This document shows positions 8,731 through 17,073 of a stretch of DNA of 64,000 nucleotides, piece after piece. The stretch is taken from contig NZ_CP121354.1 in assembly GCF_029674545.1 (NCBI RefSeq), positions 5,279,001 through 5,343,000 of the forward strand, in the 5' to 3' direction. The stretch's first letter is position 1. Each line of letters opens with the position of its first letter. This stretch comes from Mesorhizobium sp. WSM4904 (GTDB lineage: Bacteria > Pseudomonadota > Alphaproteobacteria > Rhizobiales > Rhizobiaceae). The translations under genes were made by a program, and so were the position numbers. The notes under the pieces were generated by a model, which saw only the letters and a program-made list of their open reading frames with translations, was not told where the DNA came from and searched no databases.

Positions 8731-8892
8731 GTCATCCTCGGGTTTGACCCTGGGCTTGACCCGAGGATCCTGTGACGATCGCGAAAGGCACGCCCGATCA
8801 GAATTCTGCACCGTTGCAGCTCCCATAGGTCACGGCATGGATTCCAGGGTCTGCGCGCGTCGCTTCGCTCCTTGCTCCGCCCTGGAATGACG
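8731..8892. repeat. Type F repeat (GTCATCCTCGGG-type inverted element)
   Basis: A left half with GTCATCCTCGGGTTTGACCC and its inverse (GGGCTTGACCCGAGGATCC) is followed by GGATTCCAGGGTCTGCG and CGCCCTGGAATGACGAC in inverse orientation. Together they form two nested palindromes spanning most of the 411-bp gap before the ABC transporter. A degenerate partner lies at 16986-17062. Confidence 0.7.
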
Positions 8893-9081
8893 ACGGCATG
8901 AACGCTTTCGCCAATCGCGAACGTCGGCGAGCGCGCCGAAAGCGCGCGTCTGTACACGCTGTTGCCACCTGCCAATGTGGGCCATCCGTGAATCAAATTT
9001 GCCGATCAGGCGAAAACTATTCGGTTGCGGTGAGCCGCCGGCGTGCCTACGATTTCAGACGAGACTGAGGATAGAGGCAGG

Positions 9082-10176
9082 ATGCAGCAACCCGGCCGGG
9101 CCGCAGAGATCAAGGCGAACGGGATCGGCAAGAGCTTCGGCTCGTTCCGGGCGCTGGACAATCTGACGCTCGATATCGGCCGCGGCGAGTTCCTGACGCT
9201 GCTTGGGCCGTCCGGTTCCGGCAAGACCACTTTCCTGATGATTTTGGCCGGCTTCGTTCAGCCGAGCGAAGGCCGCCTCTTCAGCGACGGCACCGACATC
9301 ACGGACCGGCCGGCCGAGCAGCGCGCCGCGGGAATGGTGTTCCAGGGCTACGCGCTGTTCCCGCATATGAGCGTAGAGCAGAACATCGCTTTCCCGCTCA
9401 AGGTGCGCAAGAAATCGGCTTCCGAGATCAAAAGCCGCGTCGGCGAGATGATCGAGCGCGTCGGGCTCAAGGGCCACGAGAAGAAATTGCCGGCGCAGCT
9501 TTCCGGCGGCCAGCAGCAGCGCGTGGCGCTCGCCCGCGCGCTGGTGTTCGAGCCGGGCGTGCTGCTTCTCGACGAGCCGTTCTCGGCGCTGGACAAGAGC
9601 CTGCGCGGCCAGATGCAGGCCGAGATGAAGCGGCTGCACCAGGAGACCGGCACCACCTTCGTCTTCGTCACCCACGACCAGAGCGAGGCGCTGGCGCTGT
9701 CCTCGCGCGTCGCCATCTTCAACCACGGCAAGCTCCTGCAGGTCGGCAGGCCGGACGAGGTCTACGACCGGCCGGCCAACCGCTTCGTCGCCGAGTTCCT
9801 GGGCGAGATCAACATGCTGCCGGTGAAGGGCGTCAAGCCCGCCGACAATGGCGCCACCGGTGTTTGCGAGGACCGCGCGGTCAACATGCGCTGCAAGGCG
9901 GAAGCGATCAAGGGCGATGCCATCCTGGCCATCCGTCCGGAGCACATGTCGATCGCGCCCGAAGCTTCTGCCGGCGAGAACGGCATCGCCGCGACCGCCG
10001 TCGCCTCGACCTATCTGGGTGCCGCGACCAAGCTCGACCTCACCACCCGCCAGGGCGCGAAGGTCACCGTGTCGGTGCCGAACGAGGTTGCGGCCTCCGC
10101 TCTCAGCAAAGGCAATTCCGTCTGGCTGACCTGGCCGGCGGAAAAGGGTTTCCTCCTGCCGGACGGAGGACAATGA
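9082..10176 (+). CDS. ABC transporter ATPase, polyamine-type (PotA-like)
   Basis: A 364-residue nucleotide-binding subunit. Walker A is GPSGSGKTT, the signature is LSGGQQQRVALARAL, Walker B is LLLDEPFSALD and the switch His is in VFVTHDQ. A C-terminal TOBE-like regulatory domain follows (AILAIRPEHMSI). The ATG at 9082 is used, with GAGG upstream. It heads a four-gene cluster with a periplasmic binding protein and two permeases in PotABCD order variants, so it energises import of a spermidine/putrescine-like or related opine/amino compound. Confidence 0.9.
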   Translation: MQQPGRAAEIKANGIGKSFGSFRALDNLTLDIGRGEFLTLLGPSGSGKTTFLMILAGFVQPSEGRLFSDGTDITDRPAEQRAAGMVFQGYALFPHMSVEQNIAFPLKVRKKSASEIKSRVGEMIERVGLKGHEKKLPAQLSGGQQQRVALARALVFEPGVLLLDEPFSALDKSLRGQMQAEMKRLHQETGTTFVFVTHDQSEALALSSRVAIFNHGKLLQVGRPDEVYDRPANRFVAEFLGEINMLPVKGVKPADNGATGVCEDRAVNMRCKAEAIKGDAILAIRPEHMSIAPEASAGENGIAATAVASTYLGAATKLDLTTRQGAKVTVSVPNEVAASALSKGNSVWLTWPAEKGFLLPDGGQ

Positions 10177-10244
10177 GCGCCGACGCGGCCTGAAATCGCC
10201 GCACCGGCTTCCGGACCAGATCAACGAAAACAAGGGGAACTGAA

Positions 10245-11357
10245 ATGAACGATACCAAGAAGCAAACCATCGAATCCCTCGCCGAGAGGGCAAAACGCGG
10301 CGAAATCTCGCGCCGGCAGTTCGCGCAGCTCGCGGGCCTGGTGCTTGCCGGTACGCCGATGCTGCTGCGCTCGACCAGCTCTTTCGCCGAGACCAAAGGA
10401 CTGGTGCTGGTGAACTGGGGCGGCGACGCCATCACGGCTTACGATGCCGCCTACGGCCAACCGTTCACCAAGGACACCGGCATCCCGGTCAAAATGGACG
10501 GCTCAGGCCCGACCGAGGGTGCGATCGCGGCGCAGTTCAAGAGCGGCGCGCCGACCTGGGACCTCGTCGACGTCGATCCGTTCTCGGCGATCACGCTCGG
10601 CGGCCAGGGCATGCTCGAGCCGATCGACTACAAGATCGTCGACAAGAGCAAGATGCGGCCGGGCTTCGGCTGGGAATATGCCGCCTCGACCTACTTCTTC
10701 TCCTATGTGATCGCCTACGACTCGCAGAAATTCGGCTCCAACGCGCCGACCGGCATGGCCGATTTCTTCGACGTCAAGAAATTCCCAGGCAAGCGCTCGC
10801 TCTACAAATGGGGCGTGTCGAGCTGGGAAGCGGCGCTCCTTGCCGACGGCGTGGCGCCCGCCTCGCTCTATCCGCTCGACCTCAAGCGCGCGCATGACAA
10901 GATCGCCGCCTTCAAGGAAAACGTCGTCTCCTATTGGGGAGGCGGCGCCGAGAGCCAGAGCGTGCTGCTCAACGGCGAGGCCTCGATGGCGATCGTGTGG
11001 TCGACGCGCGCTTCGCTGATCGAGCAGGACTCGGGCGGCCAGATCAAGTTCATCTGGGACCAGGGCCTGATCTCGCCCGGCGCGCTGGCGGTGCTGAAGA
11101 ACAATCCAGGCGGCAAGGAAGCGGCGATGAAGTTCATCGCCAGCACGCAGGATCCGCAGAAGGAGCTGGTGATGTTCGACAAGCTCGGCCAGGGTCCGGC
11201 GAACCCGGCGGCCGACGCGCTGATCCCGGCCGACAAGAAACGCATCAATCCCGTCGATCCGGACAACATGAAGAAGCAGATCGCGCTCGACATGGAGTGG
11301 TACGCCAAGAACTACGGCGCAGCGCTCGACGAATACACCAAGATCATCTCCGCCTGA
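10245..11357 (+). CDS. Extracellular solute-binding protein, polyamine-type (PotD/F-like)
   Basis: A 370-residue periplasmic receptor with AGGGGA before the ATG. A Tat-like leader (RRQFAQLAGLVLAGTPMLLR) ends near SSFAET. The mature start LVLVNWGGDAITAYDAAYGQ and the segment PTWDLVDVDPFSAITLGGQG are typical of family-1 polyamine-type binding proteins. It lies between the ATPase and permease genes and delivers the substrate to the permeases. Confidence 0.88.
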   Translation: MNDTKKQTIESLAERAKRGEISRRQFAQLAGLVLAGTPMLLRSTSSFAETKGLVLVNWGGDAITAYDAAYGQPFTKDTGIPVKMDGSGPTEGAIAAQFKSGAPTWDLVDVDPFSAITLGGQGMLEPIDYKIVDKSKMRPGFGWEYAASTYFFSYVIAYDSQKFGSNAPTGMADFFDVKKFPGKRSLYKWGVSSWEAALLADGVAPASLYPLDLKRAHDKIAAFKENVVSYWGGGAESQSVLLNGEASMAIVWSTRASLIEQDSGGQIKFIWDQGLISPGALAVLKNNPGGKEAAMKFIASTQDPQKELVMFDKLGQGPANPAADALIPADKKRINPVDPDNMKKQIALDMEWYAKNYGAALDEYTKIISA

Positions 11358-11381
11358 TCGGGGCGGAGATGCCGAGCTGAC

Positions 11382-12215
11382 ATGAGAGGCACCCTCTCCG
11401 ACAGGATGGGCGCGGCGCTGCTGATGGCGCCGCTGCTCCTGTTCCTCGTCCTTGCCTATGCCTGGCCTTTCCTCGGCGTGGTGAAGTGGAGTTTTACACT
11501 CCCCTCGCCTGGCCTCGGCCAGTACCACGCCCTGCTCACCGATGACCTGGTGCAGTCGGTGTTCATCCGCACGCTGCGCATCGCGGCGATCGTAACGGTC
11601 GTGTCGGTGACCGCGGCCTATGCGATCACCGTTGTCTGGGTGCGCGGCAGCCCGGTGCAGCGCGTGCTTGCCGAGTTCTGCATCCTGGTGCCGTTCTGGA
11701 TTTCGGTGCTGACGCGCGCTTTCGGCTGGGTGGCGCTGCTCTCCAACCGCGGCCTGATCAACACCTGGCTGCAATCGATCGGCTTCATCTCCGAGCCGCT
11801 GACCCTGGTGCGCAACGAGTTCGGCGTCATCGTCGGCATGTCGCATTTCCTCATACCTTTCGCGGTGTTTCCGCTGGCGTCCGCCATGCGCAGCCTCGAC
11901 GAGCGCGTGCTGCTTGCGGCGCGAGGCCTGGGCTCCAGCCGCATGCGCACCTTCTGGACGGTATTCGTGCCGATGACGCGCTCGGGCATCATCGGCTCGG
12001 CGCTAATCACCTTCGTCTTTTCGTTGGGCTTCTTCGTGACGCCGGCGATCCTCGGCGGCGGCCGCAGCGTGATGATCGCGGAGCTGATCTACCTGCGCAT
12101 CTTCCAGAGCCCGGACTGGGGGTTGGGCGCGGCGATCAGCGTCGTGCTGGTGGTGTTCGTCGGCGCGCTGATGGCGCTGCTCTTCCGCTACGTCAAACCG
12201 AGGCAATTGGTGTAG
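11382..12215 (+). CDS. ABC transporter permease 1 (PotB-like)
   Basis: A 277-residue inner-membrane permease with six predicted helices. The EAA loop that contacts the ATPase is visible as LAARGLGSSRMRTFWTVFVP. The N-terminal helix (AALLMAPLLLFLVLAYAWPF) follows a short cytoplasmic stub. The gene starts 24 bp after the binding-protein stop and is followed by the second permease after 4 bp, so they form one operon. Confidence 0.9.
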   Translation: MRGTLSDRMGAALLMAPLLLFLVLAYAWPFLGVVKWSFTLPSPGLGQYHALLTDDLVQSVFIRTLRIAAIVTVVSVTAAYAITVVWVRGSPVQRVLAEFCILVPFWISVLTRAFGWVALLSNRGLINTWLQSIGFISEPLTLVRNEFGVIVGMSHFLIPFAVFPLASAMRSLDERVLLAARGLGSSRMRTFWTVFVPMTRSGIIGSALITFVFSLGFFVTPAILGGGRSVMIAELIYLRIFQSPDWGLGAAISVVLVVFVGALMALLFRYVKPRQLV

Positions 12216-12219
12216 CGCT

Positions 12220-13026
12220 ATGCCGACCTATCGCCCCGGCCCCGTCTCGCTCATCCTCGCAGTGCTCGTGGCGCTGTTTCTGCTTATGCCGTTGCTCGCC
12301 GTCATCCCCGTGTCGCTCACGCCGAGCCGCATGCTGACCATGCCGACGGGCGAATTGTCGCTGCGCCACTACCGCTCACTGATCGAGGATCCGCGCTGGC
12401 TCGATTCGATCCTGCTCTCGCTCCGGATCGGTATCGTCAGCAGCGCGCTCTCCACCGTGCTGGCGCTCACCTTCAGCCTGGGCGTGTGGATGTTCCAGCC
12501 GCGCTTCACCGCCGCCCTCGTCGGCTTCGTGCTGCTGCCGATGGTGGTGCCCCCGGTGGTCTCGGCGGTGACGCTCTATTTCCTGCTCACCTCGGTCTCC
12601 GGCATCTCGTCCTTCTTCGGCTACGACACCTGGCTGGGTGTCGCGATGGCGCATTCGGTGATGACGGTGCCTTTCGCCACCGTTCTGATCCTGGTGTCGC
12701 TCAGCCAGCTCGACCGCCGCATCGACCTTGCCGCGCGCGGCCTGGGCGCCAGCGTGTGGGAGCGCGCGACGCGTGTCATCATGCCCAACATCAAGTTCGG
12801 CATCGTCACCGCGGCACTGCTCTCCTTCGTGCTTTCCTGGGAAGAGATCGGCGTCACGCTGTTCATCACTTCGGTGAACGCCATCACCCTGCCGCGCCTA
12901 ATGTGGATGGGCCTGCGCGACAACATCGATCCGGCGATCGCGGCGCTGTCGGTGATCCTGATCATCATCACCGTGCTGGTACTCGCCATGCGCAGTGTCA
13001 TCACACGGCGGCGCCCGGCGGCGTGA
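12220..13026 (+). CDS. ABC transporter permease 2 (PotC-like)
   Basis: A 268-residue permease paired with the preceding PotB-like gene. Six hydrophobic segments are evident and the EAA loop reads LAARGLGASVWERATRVIMP. It completes the importer. A GC-rich hairpin lies about 30 bp past its stop. Confidence 0.9.
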   Translation: MPTYRPGPVSLILAVLVALFLLMPLLAVIPVSLTPSRMLTMPTGELSLRHYRSLIEDPRWLDSILLSLRIGIVSSALSTVLALTFSLGVWMFQPRFTAALVGFVLLPMVVPPVVSAVTLYFLLTSVSGISSFFGYDTWLGVAMAHSVMTVPFATVLILVSLSQLDRRIDLAARGLGASVWERATRVIMPNIKFGIVTAALLSFVLSWEEIGVTLFITSVNAITLPRLMWMGLRDNIDPAIAALSVILIIITVLVLAMRSVITRRRPAA

Positions 13027-13054
13027 ACCGTGCTTGCCCGTGCCTCAAACGAAA

Positions 13055-13080
13055 GAGGCCCGCCGGGAGCGACGGGCCTC
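13055..13080 (+). terminator. GC-rich hairpin after the ABC operon
   Basis: GAGGCCCG at 13055-13062 pairs perfectly with CGGGCCTC at 13073-13080. No T-run follows, so termination may be inefficient or Rho-assisted. The gap from here to 13352 holds nothing else recognisable. Confidence 0.45.
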
Positions 13081-13352
13081 GTGAGGCGCCGAAGTGGAAG
13101 TTCGACCCGTCACGTGATCCGGGGGTATGGATCGCCAAAAGCTTAGCCAACGGAGGTCGAGCGGGCGATTTACAAATCCGTAAACTTCGGCTCCGCGAGC
13201 GAAGGTGGTGGCGACAAAAATTCTGTATTATCAATATTTTGAGCGTATGCGCCGCCGCGAGCGCGAGATCGCTTCAATCAAACGTGATGGAAAATGCCGG
13301 CGCAACGACTGCCGTTCGCGACGATACGGCGAACGGCATCGACCGGCCAGAG

Positions 13353-13450
13353 CATTTCACCGTTTCGCGGAAACGGCGAACCGCTCTATCTCTTGTTTTG
13401 ACGCAATTCCGGACGGAAGACCGCTACGCACTTTTCCTGGAATTGCTCTG
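13353..13450. repeat. Type E two-hairpin repeat (copy E1)
   Basis: The first hairpin runs from AGAGC to GCTCT with an inner CCGTTTCGCGGAAACGG. A linker TCTTGTTTTGACGCA follows. The second hairpin has an outer stem CAATTCC/GGAATTG, a GGAC bulge, an inner stem GGAAGA/TTTTCC and the loop CCGCTACGCAC. The loop and linker match types C and D, see findings. It lies immediately before copy C1. Confidence 0.75.
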
Positions 13451-13542
13451 AAGCGCGTCGCGATCTTTCAGATCCGTGCGCTTCAGGTTTTTGATTTTGC
13501 GCATGTCTTTGTCCCGAAACCACTTTCGGGAGACATGTTTTA
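13449..13542. repeat. Type C two-hairpin repeat (copy C1, loop-deleted)
   Basis: CTGAAGCGC pairs with GCGCTTCAG in hairpin 1. Hairpin 2 is GCATGTCT...AGACATG with inner CCCGAAA/TTTCGGG. The usual 11-base loop is reduced to CCAC, a seven-base deletion compared with other C copies. Its right edge supplies the stop codon of the cytochrome b561 gene. Confidence 0.8.
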
Positions 13543-14082
13543 GCGATTCCCGGGAAGCATTCTGGTCAGGATCTCGTCACGGCGAACGAAGTGATGATAG
13601 AGCGCGGCAAGGGCGTGTATGCCGGCAACGATCAGTATGCCGTTCGCGCATAGCGAATGCAGCTCGCGGATGGTTCGCGCGGTCGCTCGGTCCGGAGCAA
13701 ACGGCGCCGGCACGGTGAACAGGCCGAAGAAGCTCAACGCGTCGCCCCTGAACCAGGTCAACAGGATGCCGAGGACGGGAATCGCGACCAGCAGCGCGTA
13801 GAGGACGAAATGACCGACCTTCGCGGCGGCCTGCTCCGCGGCAGTCATCTCCGCCGGGAGGCTCGGCGCCCCTTTCATGCCGCGCAGGACCACCCGCCAA
13901 AAGACAAGCGCGGCGAGCAGGAGGCCGAAGGAAATGTGCAATCGCCAAATGGCGTCGACCGCCGGATCGCCACGGGGATAGAACTCTTCGCCGAAGGTTA
14001 GACCATAAAGCAGAATAACGAGGGCAAAGAGCACCCAATGCAAGAATTTCTGGCTGGACGTATAGGTGCTGATGACGGACAT
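13540..14082 (-). CDS. Cytochrome b561
   Basis: A 180-residue four-helix membrane haem protein. His residues in helix 1 (SSQKFLHWVLFALVILLYG), helix 2 (AIWRLHISFGLLLAALVFW), helix 3 (GHFVLYALLVAIPVLGILLT) and helix 4 (ELHSLCANGILIVAGIHALA) are in the positions used for the two b haems. The start at 14082 gives the usual family length. It probably moves electrons from quinol to periplasmic or superoxide-linked acceptors. The stop codon lies in repeat C1. An ArsR-type regulator is upstream on the same strand. Confidence 0.88.
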   Translation of the reverse strand: MSVISTYTSSQKFLHWVLFALVILLYGLTFGEEFYPRGDPAVDAIWRLHISFGLLLAALVFWRVVLRGMKGAPSLPAEMTAAEQAAAKVGHFVLYALLVAIPVLGILLTWFRGDALSFFGLFTVPAPFAPDRATARTIRELHSLCANGILIVAGIHALAALYHHFVRRDEILTRMLPGNR

Positions 14083-14300
14083 CACGCGGCTCCGCTGGAC
14101 ACACCCGTGTTTCGGGCGTGTTCCTGGCAGACTTGTGACAGCCAAATTAAGAATTGGTAAGGCTTCGACCAACTGACAGGTTGGCGCGAGCAGACGTCCC
14201 GCGTCGTAGGCAGTGCGGTTTTCACCTGCCTGCATTCCACGCCGGTCGAGCGGCGCCGCGCAAGGCGAAGGCCCCCCGGCCTCGCCTGCGTCGCAGCCGA

Positions 14301-14678
14301 TCAGGCGGCCTGCGGCCGCCGCATCCTCTCGACGAGAGCCTGCCGGGCCGGGCCGGCAAGCGGCCTGTCCATAGTCAGCAGGCCGTCGAGCAGAGCGAGG
14401 AGCTCTCGCGCCGCGGACGACTTGCAGGAGTAGTAGACCATCTGGCGGTCGCGGCGGGTGTCGACCAGGCCAAACCTGCGCAGTTTGGCCAGATGCTGGG
14501 ACAGTGCTGACTGGCTGAGTTCGACCTTGTCGGCGAGCGCGCCGACCGACAATTCGCCTTCGGCCAGGTAGTTCATGATGAGCAGACGCTTCTCGTTGCC
14601 CATCACCGCAAGAAAGGCTGCCGCGCTTTCTGCGTTGGCGGTAAGTTTCTTCGTCACCATCGATTTCCCCATGTTCAT
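14301..14678 (-). CDS. ArsR-family winged-helix regulator
   Basis: About 125 residues. The core (AAAFLAVMGNEKRLLIMNYL, then VELSQSALSQHLAKLRRFGL) is the ArsR/SmtB DNA-binding helix-turn-helix, followed by a wing with RRDRQMVYYSC. No clear metal-binding Cys pair is present, so it resembles the redox or sulfide-responsive BigR/SqrR-like group more than arsenic sensors; only one Cys (YYSC) is seen. Starts at 14678, 14672 or 14660 are all possible. It may control the downstream cytochrome b561 gene. Confidence 0.8.
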   Translation of the reverse strand: MNMGKSMVTKKLTANAESAAAFLAVMGNEKRLLIMNYLAEGELSVGALADKVELSQSALSQHLAKLRRFGLVDTRRDRQMVYYSCKSSAARELLALLDGLLTMDRPLAGPARQALVERMRRPQAA

Positions 14679-15108
14679 GCTCTTCCGAGGCCATGGGGGC
14701 GATGGCTTCAGAGTTCCAGAGCATTCGTGGACCTGCTCCGACATGGAATCGGAACCTGCCCTGCTTCTTTGGTCGACCAAATCCCGTCGTAACCCGGTTG
14801 CCACCACGTCGGGATATTGGCCTCGGACAGCATGCGCCACGTTGTTGCGTGACGCAAGTTGGCGCAGACTCGGAATAATTCCGCGCCGCTAATGAATATC
14901 AGTGCTTCGTTGTTTCAGCAAGGATATAGCGAGGCTGGCCCAGCATCCGGCGTGCTCGCCGGCCAGATCATGAGAGGAAAGGCCTGCAGGCCGCGGCCCC
15001 AGAAAGACGTATACCGTCACCATTTTTTTCGGAGACTCACCTCGTTTCCGAACCTGTGATAATATTAGCCGGGGAAGAAAAAGGGGGACATGGGCGGAGG
15101 AGGAAGCC
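14679..15108. other. Divergent intergenic region
   Basis: The 430-bp gap between the ArsR gene and a small plus-strand gene should hold both promoters. No repeat of the families listed here and no convincing gene is seen. Confidence 0.4.
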
Positions 15109-15306
15109 ATGTCCAATATGTCACGAAACACGTTCACACCGTTAGAGACGGCCCTGTTTGGGCGCGTCTTCGAAAGCGGCCGAGTCGACGGCGAGACCGA
15201 AGAGCAAAAGGAAGCGCGCGCCTCGCGCATCATTGCGAACTACATGGCCGGCATCACCGACGAGGCGGAACTCGTCGAACTGTCCCGCAAGCCGCTCGGA
15301 AGGTAG
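15109..15306 (+). CDS. Small hypothetical protein
   Basis: A 65-residue soluble protein with a strong ribosome-binding site (GGAGGAGGAAG) six bases before the ATG. It is acidic and helical (GRVDGETEEQKEARASRIIA). No domain recognised. The strong initiation site makes it a convincing gene. Confidence 0.65.
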   Translation: MSNMSRNTFTPLETALFGRVFESGRVDGETEEQKEARASRIIANYMAGITDEAELVELSRKPLGR

Positions 15307-15423
15307 AACGGACGACGTCCGCCGCCGGCGCGCACTGCTCACATCCTGTTGAAATACCGGGATGAAACTCTCCGGGCAGTTGCGCGTTTCTGATCCGCTC
15401 ACAACGCATCAGGGGGTTTCGCG

Positions 15424-15669
15424 ATGATCCAGGGATGGTTTTCCAGGCCGGTTGAAGTCGCAGTCGGCGTGGCGGGCTCGATCCGGCACATTTCCAACGC
15501 GCAGCAGGCCGTCGAATTGCTGACGGGCCAGTGGCGCGACGCCGGCAGCGCGCAGCACAGCGCGGCGCTGCGCGCCTGCCGCCGGGCAATGACCGGCGAC
15601 GTTCCGGCCGACAATGCCAGGGACGCCTTTGTCAGCGCCGCGCGCGAAGCGCATGTGCTGGTCGAATAG
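15424..15669 (+). CDS. DUF982 domain protein
   Basis: An 81-residue protein of the rhizobial DUF982 family. It has the family pattern: N-terminal WFSRPVEV, a central AQQAVELLTGQW, and C-terminal ALRACRRAMTGDVPADNARD with AFVSAAREA. AGGGGG precedes the ATG. Two paralogues lie at 16548 and 55296. The function of the family is unknown. Its stop codon directly abuts the 60-bp tandem repeat. Confidence 0.8.
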   Translation: MIQGWFSRPVEVAVGVAGSIRHISNAQQAVELLTGQWRDAGSAQHSAALRACRRAMTGDVPADNARDAFVSAAREAHVLVE

Positions 15670-15670
15670 G

Positions 15671-15931
15671 CCGCTATGCACTTTGGGCGACATGTTGTTT
15701 TGATGCATGTCGTTCTCCCAAAACCGCTATGCACTTTTGGGCGACATGCACATGTTGTTTTGATGCATGTCGTTCTCCCAAAACCGCTATGCACTTTTGG
15801 GCGACATGCACATGTTGTTTTGATGCATGTCGTTCTCCCAAAACCGCTATGCACTTTTGGGCGACATGCACATGTTGTTTTGATGCATGTCGTTCTCCCA
15901 AAACCGCTATGCACTTTTGGGCGACATGCAT
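15671..15931. repeat. 60-bp tandem array of type D hairpin units
   Basis: Three identical 60-bp units begin at 15721, 15781 and 15841, with truncated units before (from 15671) and after (to 15931). Each unit contains one type D hairpin: outer stem TGCATGTCG/CGACATGCA, bulge TTCT, inner stem CCCAAAA/TTTTGGG and loop CCGCTATGCAC. The 60-bp period is a multiple of three and contains no stop in several frames, which creates spurious long frames with 20-residue repeats. Only the second hairpin of the usual element is amplified. Confidence 0.95.
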
Positions 15932-16035
15932 TAGCGATAGAAGAGCCACAACAGCACCAGCACGGCGAATGCTGCCGGAGAGAGCAGGATTCCGGCCCGC
16001 AAAACACACATGACCAGGTAGAGCGGCGTGGACAT
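15931..16035 (-). CDS. Possible 34-residue membrane peptide
   Basis: A short frame (MSTPLYLVMCVLRAG...) is nearly all hydrophobic and ends in LLWLFYR. Its TAA stop is contributed by the edge of the type D array. The ribosome-binding site is weak (CCAGG). It may be the first gene of a pair with similar small membrane peptides in the area. Confidence 0.4.
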   Translation of the reverse strand: MSTPLYLVMCVLRAGILLSPAAFAVLVLLWLFYR

Positions 16036-16047
16036 GCCTGGCCGCTT

Positions 16048-16233
16048 TTATCGGTTGCGCAAACTGCCGTGCCGGTTGCGCGAATTGACGGGAAGCCGAC
16101 GCGCCGGCCGAAACCGATGCGTGCGATCCGCCTCGGCATGCGAGCGGCTGCGCACAGCCTCCTCATAGAGCCCGAAAGCGGTCGCCATCAACGTGGCGAC
16201 GGTCATGGCGGATGCAAGCACGGCGATCAGCAT
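16048..16233 (-). CDS. Small membrane-anchored hypothetical protein
   Basis: A 61-residue frame with GGAAG seven bases before the ATG. One N-terminal helix (MLIAVLASAMTVATLMATAF) is followed by an Arg/His-rich cytoplasmic tail. It lies 12 bp upstream of the 34-residue frame on the same strand. Function unknown. Confidence 0.45.
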   Translation of the reverse strand: MLIAVLASAMTVATLMATAFGLYEEAVRSRSHAEADRTHRFRPARRLPVNSRNRHGSLRNR

Positions 16234-16547
16234 GATAGGTCTTCCCGCGTTTCAGCAGCCTGTCGGGTCTGATTATCGCCGCGGACTGCCGCGCAGCCAG
16301 TGACTTTGGTCACGTGTTTTTTTGGGGTCACGTGTTTTCGGGCAGCGCGCCAAGTTGTCGGGGCGGCTTGAATCCGGCCCGTATGCCGACCCGCGCGGCG
16401 CATCGCCGGTCTCAAAAATTCTTCGGAACATTATCGGCAGTGGTTGGTTAACGCGCGGGTCCGCCAATCATCCCGGACCCGCATTCCAACAGGCGCCCCG
16501 CCGGCGCCGTTGCTTGTCAAAAGACCACCATACGAACGGAGGATGTG
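16234..16547. other. Promoter-type intergenic region with CACGTG pair
   Basis: The 314-bp gap contains GGTCACGTGTTTT twice, 16 bp apart, near 16308-16340. Each copy holds the palindrome CACGTG. Nothing else is recognised. Confidence 0.4.
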
Positions 16548-16790
16548 ATGAACGACGTCTGGTTTTCCGAGCCGGTCGTGATTGATTTCGAGCCAAGCGG
16601 ACAACACAAGGTTTCAAGCTGCTTCGAGGCCGTCGAATGCCTCGACCAGCGCTGGCCAAGACGGGCGCGCGACGGCGCCTGGCGGTCGGCAAGCCGCGTC
16701 TGCCGCGACGCGCTCGACGGTTTGAGAAGTCCCGTCGAAGCCCGCAAAACCCTGCGCAAGGCGGCGAAGGCCGCCGGACTGCTGGCCTGA
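16548..16790 (+). CDS. DUF982 domain protein
   Basis: An 80-residue DUF982 paralogue (VWFSEPVVIDFE, then FEAVECLDQRW and CRDALDGLRSPVEARKTLRK). GGAGG at 16538-16542 supports the ATG at 16548. A hairpin terminator lies about 130 bp downstream. Function unknown. Confidence 0.78.
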   Translation: MNDVWFSEPVVIDFEPSGQHKVSSCFEAVECLDQRWPRRARDGAWRSASRVCRDALDGLRSPVEARKTLRKAAKAAGLLA

Positions 16791-16916
16791 GGCGCGTCGC
16801 GCTGCCTCGGGCGTTGTCCGTAGCCGCCCGCGACCTGGGAAAAACTTCGGAACATTGCAGCCGCCGGCCTGTTCTTCCATCGTAGTCTCCTGACTACGGG
16901 TTCCAGACCCAAGCCG

Positions 16917-16958
16917 AGCCCGCCCTGGCTTCCCCTCGCCGGGGCGGGCTTGATTTTT
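16917..16958 (+). terminator. Intrinsic terminator
   Basis: AGCCCGCCC at 16917-16925 pairs with GGGCGGGCT at 16942-16950, followed by TGATTTTT. It fits the end of the DUF982 transcript. Confidence 0.65.
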
Positions 16959-16985
16959 ACGCCCTGGAGATTGGCCGAAACGCTA

Positions 16986-17062
16986 TCCCGTCGTCATCCT
17001 CGGGTGGAGCGGGAAGCGAAGCGTACCAAGTAGGCCCAAGGATCCAGGCCGTGCACCTTTCC
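16986..17062. repeat. Degenerate type F / type E repeat remnant
   Basis: GTCGTCATCCTCGGG and AAGGATCCAGG match one half of the type F element at 8731. The right end, GCACCTTTCCTGGAATTGCTT, matches the 3' arm of a type E hairpin. The IS256 element inserted into this arm. Confidence 0.5.
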
Positions 17063-17073
17063 TGGAATTGCTT

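Noticed and set aside
15671..15931. Regular 60-bp spacing that could be mistaken for a CRISPR array
   Set aside because: The whole 60-bp unit is identical between copies, so there are no unique spacers, and no cas genes are present.
15399..16166. Long frames with 20-residue repeats over the tandem array
   Set aside because: They arise because the unit is 60 bp without stops; they have no ribosome-binding site and overlap better-supported small genes.
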